DNA of 26,415 bases. It comes from a virus. Within the stretch, counting starts at the first letter, position 1. Every line of letters starts with the position of its first letter. The stretch is from the IMG/VR virus record IMGVR_UViG_3300034105_001881, positions 1-26,415 of that record. The stretch is one strand, 5' to 3'. Positions 6,438-11,954 of the stretch are shown here, piece by piece. A program made the position numbers and the translations under genes. The notes under the pieces are model-generated. The model saw nothing but the letters and a program-made list of their open reading frames with translations, made no database searches and was not told the origin of the DNA.

Positions 6438-8598
6438 GAGTCTTCAATAACTGTATTTCCGCACATAGTTCTTCAATCATTGTTTGTTGTTCTTGAATTG
6501 CTTTGAACGCTACAGCCACAAGTGAACCATAATCAACACCGTATTGTGTTTCTTCACTACCAAGAACAACTTCTGGAATAATTTCTTTTAATTCTTGCGC
6601 AACAAACCCAATGTAATTACCAGCACAATCAGTTCTTGTGTAACTACGAGGTTTTGCGGCTATAACGGACGCTAAACCGTGTTCAATAGTACGAACGTTA
6701 GTTTTTAAACGTCCATCAGATGCGTTTGTCCAAGCACCAGCGGCAGACAAAGAAGGCACATTACCCGCTTGACTTGGAAAAAACAACGTTGTATCAGCAG
6801 TATCGCCAGACCAAGACAGTTGCCGCCAAGTATTTGCGTTTCCAGTATGTGTAAGTTGAACCCCAGCTTTAATATTTACTCTGGAGTTTGTATTCCACGA
6901 TGTCGCTGGCGCAACAGTTGTTAACACTAAAAGCGTACCATCGCTATTAATGCGCATACGTTCTGTTGGAGTTACTCCGGTATAAAACGAAATTAATCCT
7001 GTGCTATCAGCCGCTTTACTAACAAGTCTTGTCTCCCGGGAAGATTCTAGAAAATGAACACCTAGTTCATAAGTGGTGCTGAATTTTGAACCGACAAACC
7101 GATCCATTGAAGCCGCCCAAGTTTGCTGGACATCACCAGTAACCTCTAACTTACTTGCAGGCGAACTCGTACCAATCCCTACGTTGCCAGAGGTGTCGAT
7201 ACGCATGGCTTCATTTGTAGTGCTAAACGCTAAGTAATTACCTGAGTTGTTTGTAATACCCGTTGCAACAATGCTGTTTTTATAAGCACCTTGCTGCAAT
7301 ACCTTCAAGACATATCCACCAGCCTCTGAACCCGCAGTATTAAACTCAATAGTTGGAGCAAATTGCACATAATCTTTTTTTGCAGACGCCGCATTATTAG
7401 CACTAAACGTAAGGTTAGAAATTGAGCCGGCAGTTGCGCTAGTAAATAAATCTAGCTTACCTGTAGGTGAAACCGTACCAATCCCCACGTTGCCAGAGCT
7501 ATTAGCGACAATTAAGTTATCTGCAAAACCAACAGCATTTAATTTATAAAAATCAGCCGCACCAGAATTAACTGTCCACTCAAACGGAGCTGTTGCCCCT
7601 GTCTGACGAAAAGAGCCAACAACGTGAAGTTTACTTGCAGGCGAAGCAGTCCCAATCCCTACGTCTCCACCAGACTGTATTCGCATTTTTTCACTGCTGT
7701 TTGTAACAAACTTTAAAGCACCTGCTCGCAAGTTCCCTGTGTCTACGTCAATGCCGTTATGCCCAACATACCATTGCGCAACACTTGCGTTTGAATTAAC
7801 TGTGTATAACAGAGCTGATCCAGTTTCCGCAGTTGATCTAATAGCTACAACATTACTTGCTGCGCCGCCACCAACTTCAAATTTAACGCTAGGTGTAATG
7901 CCAATCCCCACATTCCCAGACGCATCCTTATAAATCTGCCCTGAGCCGATGTTAATAACACCTGTGCCGCCTGTGAGTGTGCCTGTGTATGATAGATTAC
8001 TGAATGTTCCAGTGTTGGCAGTAACACCACCAATAGCCGGCGGTGAAGACAAATCTAAAGTGCCACCAAGTGTCAGATTTCCACTCGTAGTGACTGTGCC
8101 CGTCAAGGTCAGACCATTAACTGTACCTGTGGCGCCAACGCTAGTAACTGTTCCTACATTAGATGTTTTAGAGTTAGCTGTCGCAAATGCTGAATTAGCA
8201 TAAACACCAGAAGTTACGGCTCTTTGGTCCGCCGTGGCAGCATTAGTAGTTGCTGTGTTTGCTTGAGTATATGCACCGTTGGCATAAGAACCAGCACTTG
8301 TAGCATTAACTGATGCCGTATTAGCGACACCAAATGCAGAATTAGCATAAACACCAGAACTTACTGCCTTTTGATCTGCTGTGTTTGCAGCTGCATATGC
8401 TGAATTAGCATAAACACCAGAAGTAACAGCTTTCTGATCTGCTGTGTTTGCAGTTGCATATGCTGAGTTAGCATAATTTCCTGTTGTTGTGTTTAATTGT
8501 GTAACAGTATTCGCATCAACTGGTTGATAACCTAAACTGTCGGTGACTAATTCTGGAAGTGTAACAATTGGGTAAGTGGTTGTGCCTAGATAACTCAC
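6433..8598 (-). CDS. Tail fibre protein with YAN repeats and S74 chaperone domain (721 aa)
   Basis: The start is a GTG at 8598, read as Met (MSYLGTTTYP). It is supported by GGAG five bases upstream and by a GTGA overlap with the stop of the preceding gene. Residues 40-142 are 21-residue repeats (TADQKAVTSGVYANSAY plus ATAN or similar). Next come VTSVGATGTVNGLTLTG, the GTGVINIGSGQIYKDASGN cassette, and GNVGIGT repeats through the centre. Residues 627-721 are an S74 domain (SDGRLKTNV, Ser627 and Lys632; GNYIGFVAQELKEIIPEV; YGVDYGSLVAVAFKAI; terminal coiled coil). The S74 domain is clearly distinct in sequence from those at 494-4494. The repeat-coding 5' part looks A+T-rich like the baseplate genes, while the rest is richer in G+C, so the gene appears to be a chimera. 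Confidence 0.9.
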   Translation of the reverse strand: MSYLGTTTYPIVTLPELVTDSLGYQPVDANTVTQLNTTTGNYANSAYATANTADQKAVTSGVYANSAYAAANTADQKAVSSGVYANSAFGVANTASVNATSAGSYANGAYTQANTATTNAATADQRAVTSGVYANSAFATANSKTSNVGTVTSVGATGTVNGLTLTGTVTTSGNLTLGGTLDLSSPPAIGGVTANTGTFSNLSYTGTLTGGTGVINIGSGQIYKDASGNVGIGITPSVKFEVGGGAASNVVAIRSTAETGSALLYTVNSNASVAQWYVGHNGIDVDTGNLRAGALKFVTNSSEKMRIQSGGDVGIGTASPASKLHVVGSFRQTGATAPFEWTVNSGAADFYKLNAVGFADNLIVANSSGNVGIGTVSPTGKLDLFTSATAGSISNLTFSANNAASAKKDYVQFAPTIEFNTAGSEAGGYVLKVLQQGAYKNSIVATGITNNSGNYLAFSTTNEAMRIDTSGNVGIGTSSPASKLEVTGDVQQTWAASMDRFVGSKFSTTYELGVHFLESSRETRLVSKAADSTGLISFYTGVTPTERMRINSDGTLLVLTTVAPATSWNTNSRVNIKAGVQLTHTGNANTWRQLSWSGDTADTTLFFPSQAGNVPSLSAAGAWTNASDGRLKTNVRTIEHGLASVIAAKPRSYTRTDCAGNYIGFVAQELKEIIPEVVLGSEETQYGVDYGSLVAVAFKAIQEQQTMIEELCAEIQLLKTQ
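8173..8481 (-). repeat. Tandem 63-bp repeats encoding YAN stalk in the 721-aa fibre gene
   Basis: The units encode about 21 residues of the form TADQKAVTSGVYANSAYATA. Four to five copies lie in residues 40-142; the copies near 8340-8475 are almost identical at the DNA level. Confidence 0.85.
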
Positions 8599-8930
8599 GT
8601 GATCTCCAGAACAGAAAGAATTACATCTAATGAAGTGTTTGCAGAACTGGTAACTCTTATCGACCCTCCCACTGGTATGACAATCTTTTGATCTCCACCA
8701 ATAGCAATCAAAGCACCACCAACAGGAACAAGAGCTCCTGGTCCAACAATTCTTGTTGAATTTGTGCCATCATTCAGTACAATCTCTACTGTAACAGGAT
8801 ATTCAGTTATGTTTGCAACACTACAACCAATAGCGGTGACTTGCGTGTTAGCTGCAACAGTATAACTGCCGACTGTTGCGGGTGTTGTTCCTACGTTTCT
8901 ACTTGTATAACTTTTAAAAGTATTGGCCAT
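8595..8930 (-). CDS. Small virion-associated protein, beta-rich (111 aa)
   Basis: The start is the ATG at 8930 with AGGATAAAAA just upstream, which also contains the previous stop. The protein begins MANTFKSYTSRNVGTTPATV and ends IRVTSSANTSLDVILSVLEI plus T. Its pattern (a short N-terminus, then AIGGDQKIVIPVGGSIRV) is one I recognise from small conserved proteins placed among tail genes of many phages, whose exact function is not known to me. It is predicted to be all-beta, with no membrane segment or signal peptide. It lies between a fibre-accessory gene (three bases away) and a fibre gene (4-base overlap), so a role as a small tail or fibre-associated structural protein is the best inference. 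Confidence 0.8.
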   Translation of the reverse strand: MANTFKSYTSRNVGTTPATVGSYTVAANTQVTAIGCSVANITEYPVTVEIVLNDGTNSTRIVGPGALVPVGGALIAIGGDQKIVIPVGGSIRVTSSANTSLDVILSVLEIT

Positions 8931-8933
8931 TTT

Positions 8934-9425
8934 TTATCCTAGAGCTATTGCCATAGCGACTGCATTATCGAATGCCGCATTTGCCTGTGCGAATGCTGCA
9001 GCTGCGACCTGTATTGCAGTATTAGATTGATTGTATGCTGCGGTAATTGAAGAGGAAAATGAGTTGGCGGAAGCAAAAGCTGCTGATGCAATATCTGTTG
9101 CTGTGTTTGCTTTATCAAAAGATGCAGTAATCCTAGAAACAATATTACTTGATCCTACGATTAAATTATTAACTACTAATGTGTTGTTTGCGGAATAGTA
9201 AACTAGACCTGATGAAGATCCAAACGATCCGAAATTGTTGAATTGTATTTCACCATTGAGTCCATTTGGTTCCGTTATGGCGTCAAATAATACTGATGTA
9301 CTAGTGACGTTTCCATAGTATATTTTACCATCAGCATAGTTGATGGCAAGTTCACCTGGTTCCAAAGTTGTTGGTGTATTTCCTATTACACCAGAACTTT
9401 TAATTCGAATTATAGTGTTTGCCAT
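8934..9425 (-). CDS. Short fibre-like protein with 'GELAIN' N-terminal module (163 aa)
   Basis: The start is the ATG at 9425 with GAG five bases upstream. The N-terminus (MANTIIRIKSSGVIG, then LEPGELAINYADGKIYYGN) is a well-known virion-attachment type beginning of phage fibre and tail proteins, and resembles in outline the start of the 433-residue protein at 10043-11344. GEIQFNNFGSFGSSSGLVYY is a further common fibre motif. From about residue 100 to the end it is alanine-rich and heptad-like (FDKANTATDIASAAFASAN and similar), probably a trimeric helical stalk. It stops there, with no receptor-binding head and no chaperone. It could be an adaptor between the baseplate and another fibre, or the stalk of a fibre whose tip is made by another gene; both are inferences. 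Confidence 0.82.
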   Translation of the reverse strand: MANTIIRIKSSGVIGNTPTTLEPGELAINYADGKIYYGNVTSTSVLFDAITEPNGLNGEIQFNNFGSFGSSSGLVYYSANNTLVVNNLIVGSSNIVSRITASFDKANTATDIASAAFASANSFSSSITAAYNQSNTAIQVAAAAFAQANAAFDNAVAMAIALG

Positions 9426-9434
9426 CTAAACTCT

Positions 9435-10007
9435 TTAAAATGTTCCGCCAGTCTTTACGTTATCTTCCACTTCTTCCTGCAAAAGAATTTCTTTAGATTC
9501 AAATTGGGTTAGATCGATCGATTTAACTTTCTTCAGTTTGTTTGCAGGAACCACAATTTCAAGTTTGTCGATATATTTAGTTAACTCTTCTATACGCTTG
9601 TTATTACTAATTAATACTTCCTGAGATTGACTTTTTACATCCTTGATTTCATCTTCGAGAGATTTTATCTGTCGCATGTAACCATTTATGGCTGACTGTA
9701 ACCTATCTTTCTCTCTAATAATATTTTCTGTATTGTTAACCTGTATATCTTTTTGTCCCACATCATTTTTAAGAGATACATTTTCACCGTCAAGGGATTC
9801 TAACTTTCTCGTTAACTCATCATTGGTTTGTTGTATTGTGACGTTTCGTTCAGACAATTCAGCAATCTTTCTTTTTACATCATCAGCTTCATTGACTGAT
9901 CCTTTCATTACTTCCAATTGTGCCTGAAACATAAGGTTTTGCTTGACAACCGCTAAAAAGTTGTCAAGCAAAACTTCTACATAAGCATTTTGTAATTTAA
10001 CATCCAT
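9435..10007 (-). CDS. Coiled-coil structural protein with GGTF tail (190 aa)
   Basis: The start is the ATG at 10007, preceded by AGAGGAATT. Residues about 25-150 are rich in charged and leucine residues in heptad spacing (VKRKIAELSERNVTIQQTND, then EKDRLQSAINGYMRQIKSLE), so a long coiled coil is expected. The last part, EVEDNVKTGGTF, ends in the GG(T/R)F tail shared with two upstream neighbours. There are no enzymatic motifs, signal peptide or membrane segments. Codons 12-24 form a perfect inverted repeat (see the separate entry). The location among fibre genes suggests a fibre stalk, linker or assembly factor. I do not recognise a named family, and a cytoplasmic assembly role is as possible as a virion role. 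Confidence 0.82.
   Translation of the reverse strand: MDVKLQNAYVEVLLDNFLAVVKQNLMFQAQLEVMKGSVNEADDVKRKIAELSERNVTIQQTNDELTRKLESLDGENVSLKNDVGQKDIQVNNTENIIREKDRLQSAINGYMRQIKSLEDEIKDVKSQSQEVLISNNKRIEELTKYIDKLEIVVPANKLKKVKSIDLTQFESKEILLQEEVEDNVKTGGTF
9936..9974 (-). repeat. Perfect 15-bp inverted repeat with 9-base loop inside the start of the coiled-coil gene
   Basis: Bases 9936-9950 (gttttgcttgacaac) are the exact reverse complement of 9960-9974 (gttgtcaagcaaaac), separated by nine bases. In the mRNA the stem begins 33 bases after the first base of the start codon and covers codons 12-16 and 20-24, in codon register (Val-Leu-Leu-Asp-Asn against Val-Val-Lys-Gln-Asn). No run of T follows on either strand, so it is not a typical intrinsic terminator. 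A translational-control or mRNA-stability hairpin is possible. Confidence 0.85.
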
Positions 10008-10042
10008 AGTATAATTCCTCTTTCAATTTGATTATGTAGTAT

Positions 10043-11344
10043 TTAGAACGTTCCACCTGAGAGATGTTGGAATGTTGGTGCACCTGATGAATTGATGGTT
10101 AACAAATGTCCTTCAATTGACGAACCAACCGTAGTCAAAGCTCCTGTTCCGTTACCGAGTATAACATGATTTGAAGTGAATGCAGTATTACCTGTGCCAC
10201 CATCTTCTACAGCAATCGTATCGATCCACTCGGGAGTACCTGATGTACCCATTCTCAAGAATGAATTACTTGATGGTTTGATCAACTTACCAAGAGTATT
10301 TGTTCCTGTGCCGTAGATCAGATCACCAGTATTGGCTGTTCTAAATCCAGTGCCACCATCAGTTACAGAAATTGCACTGAACAGGTTAGAAATGTTGGCG
10401 TTATCGATATCGGCAACAAGAATTGCCTTCTTCATCGTTGGGTCATTAACATCCAGAATATTAGATTCCAGAATGTGAGGACCATAATCTTCAAACAGAT
10501 AATACTTGTCTGTCGCAGCATGACGCACAAGACCAGTATGTAATGTGTTACCGCTACTGACGTAATGTGCGGTGAAACCTAAATCAATCGAATCACCTGG
10601 ATTGGTGTTTGCCAATAAGATGATTGGATCAGAAATCACTAAAGATGATACGTTTGCTGTTACAGTATTACCTGTAATAATCAAATTACCAGCAACAGTA
10701 AAATCACCAGTGATTGTTTGAGCACCAGTATTTCTAATAACTGTATTATCAACATCAACAGCGATCGTGTTATTACCTGTAAAAGCTGTTGTCGTAATAC
10801 CATCACGACCTTGTACGGTTAGTGTTTCCGATAACAAATCAATAGTTGAGGATCCAGAATCACCTGCAACAGCTAGTGATGTTGCAATACTTACGTTTGC
10901 AGCATTAAGCAATCTACCGTCTGTATCTACACGGAAAGTAGGAATCTGTGTTGTGGAACCGTAGTAACCAGCTGTGACACCCGATGCTGTCAAATCTACT
11001 GTAATAGTAACATCTTGTGATGCGTCAAAAGAAACTGTACCGTTTGCATCACCACCCAATGCAATGTTTCTAGCATTAACTAACTTACCATTTAAATTGG
11101 CAGTAACGTTATTCGCTGAAAAATTACCAGATGTATCTCTTCTGACAATCGTATTGGCGGTATTAGCAGATGTTGCTGCATCAATGGTAGTTGTATAATA
11201 TTTACCACCAATCGCTACTACACCTGTGCCATCATCAATCCAAAGTTTATTAGATACATTTGAATATGCTGGTTCTGCTAAATTCAAAGACGGAGGTGTT
11301 CCCGTTACATTTGAATACTTTAGTTGGATTACTGTATTGGCCAT
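10043..11344 (-). CDS. Modular tail fibre protein with GGTF tail (433 aa)
   Basis: The start is the ATG at 11344, one base after the preceding stop; a GGGGGA run lies 11 bases upstream. The N-terminus (MANTVIQLKYSNVTGTPPSL, NLAEPAYSNVSNKLWIDDG) is a virion-attachment type start like that of the 163-residue protein. Residues about 88-155 (NIALGGDANGTVSFDASQ, TAGYYGSTTQIPTFRVDTDG) and the GGTG segments at about 329-410 (DGGTGFRTANTGDLIYG, VILGNGTGALTTVG) are modules common in phage fibres. Residues 211-320 match the ISDPIILLANTNPG/GLVR module of the protein at 4504-6408. It ends QHLSGGTF. There is no chaperone domain. It is most likely a fibre or fibre-base component made of beta repeats; its receptor or partner is unknown. 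Confidence 0.85.
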   Translation of the reverse strand: MANTVIQLKYSNVTGTPPSLNLAEPAYSNVSNKLWIDDGTGVVAIGGKYYTTTIDAATSANTANTIVRRDTSGNFSANNVTANLNGKLVNARNIALGGDANGTVSFDASQDVTITVDLTASGVTAGYYGSTTQIPTFRVDTDGRLLNAANVSIATSLAVAGDSGSSTIDLLSETLTVQGRDGITTTAFTGNNTIAVDVDNTVIRNTGAQTITGDFTVAGNLIITGNTVTANVSSLVISDPIILLANTNPGDSIDLGFTAHYVSSGNTLHTGLVRHAATDKYYLFEDYGPHILESNILDVNDPTMKKAILVADIDNANISNLFSAISVTDGGTGFRTANTGDLIYGTGTNTLGKLIKPSSNSFLRMGTSGTPEWIDTIAVEDGGTGNTAFTSNHVILGNGTGALTTVGSSIEGHLLTINSSGAPTFQHLSGGTF

Positions 11345-11345
11345 T

Positions 11346-11606
11346 TTAGAAACGTCCCCCGTTTATATTATTTAAATTTATTTGATCTGCGGTTAATTTA
11401 TTCAATTCAAATTTTTCTGATGATGCATTGTAGATCAGTATATCTCCATTCGCTTTCGTTGTAAACTGAACATCGGTGATGTCGGACATAGCAACATTCG
11501 GTGCAGGTTTAAAATTAGGAGAAGATATTGAAGTACGATTAACAGGACTATTTACAACTTTACCTATTAGTCCTTGTTTTGATTGTATTGTTCCTCTAAT
11601 GGCCAT
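11346..11606 (-). CDS. Small structural protein with GGRF tail (86 aa)
   Basis: The start is the ATG at 11606, overlapping the previous stop as TAATG. The protein is MAIRGTIQSKQGLIGKVVNS at the start, then a short middle with SDITDVQFTTKANGDILIYN, and ends LNNINGGRF. The 'NGDILIYNASSEKFE' segment resembles a motif used in fibre proteins, where a model of the form 'DGDLLVYNSTTGKW' recurs. The C-terminal GGRF matches the GGTF tails of the next two genes in transcription order that carry it (433 and 190 residues). I do not recognise a named family. Its size, tight coupling to the 109-residue gene and shared tail suggest a small fibre-attachment or connector protein. Confidence 0.78.
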   Translation of the reverse strand: MAIRGTIQSKQGLIGKVVNSPVNRTSISSPNFKPAPNVAMSDITDVQFTTKANGDILIYNASSEKFELNKLTADQINLNNINGGRF

Positions 11607-11935
11607 TATCGTGTCACCGAAGGAAGAACTGTTGCTATTCCTTCAACGACACGGTTAACTGTGTTTGCACCATTAATAATCAAATCATAAACATATCTAC
11701 CAGGAGTTAACAATGCAGTATTGGAAGATGTAATCGAAAGTGTTATTTCACCATTTGATGTGCCTGTAACCGTAGCATTAATAACATAATATGTTGAGGA
11801 ATAATAGGATTTACGCATCATTGAAGACGCAGTGTAACCACTTAGATTAACTGGATTATTATACACATCAAGAACACTCACTTTTTCAGTAAATGTTGCA
11901 CCTTGTTCGATTGTTAATTCAGTAAACGCAGCCAA
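11606..11935 (-). CDS. Ig-like small tail protein (109 aa), TTG start
   Basis: No ATG is available at the front of the frame. A TTG at 11933-11935 follows AAGGA by seven bases, and an in-frame stop lies four codons upstream of it, so TTG is the likely start. The protein (AAFTELTIEQGATFTEKVSV, then NLSGYTASSMMRKSYYS, TPGRYVYDLII and VNRVVEGIATVLPSVTR) follows a pattern that I know from small conserved proteins of T4-like and other phages with an immunoglobulin-like or BppU-N-like beta fold. A bound virion partner is likely but not identified. A NATAAATA element 21 bases before the start could give this gene its own late promoter. Confidence 0.83.
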   Translation of the reverse strand: MAAFTELTIEQGATFTEKVSVLDVYNNPVNLSGYTASSMMRKSYYSSTYYVINATVTGTSNGEITLSITSSNTALLTPGRYVYDLIINGANTVNRVVEGIATVLPSVTR

Positions 11936-11954
11936 AATAGATTCCTTTTATAGT

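Larger units (their letters stand above)
1261..7930 (-). repeat. Dispersed ~40-base repeats encoding SSGNVGIGT motifs in the fibre genes
   Basis: About a dozen degenerate copies encode MRI(N/D)SSGNVGIGT(T/S)(S/T)P-like segments. On the plus strand they read as 'gtaccaatccc(c/t)acgttgcc' followed by agaggagt or similar. Copies lie near 1269, 1495, 1864, 2085, 3422, 3708, 4013, 7169, 7475, 7648 and 7900, with related ones near 209, 1015, 3063 and 4256. They occur in three complete fibre genes and the partial one. Confidence 0.85.

Noticed and set aside
494-8598. Possible diversity-generating retroelement acting on fibre genes
   Set aside because: No reverse transcriptase and no template/variable repeat pair differing mainly at adenines is visible. 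The repeats found are tandem or dispersed motif repeats.
9936-9974. Intrinsic terminator reading of the inverted repeat
   Set aside because: There is no T run after the stem on either strand, the stem is not G+C-rich, and it lies inside a coding region.
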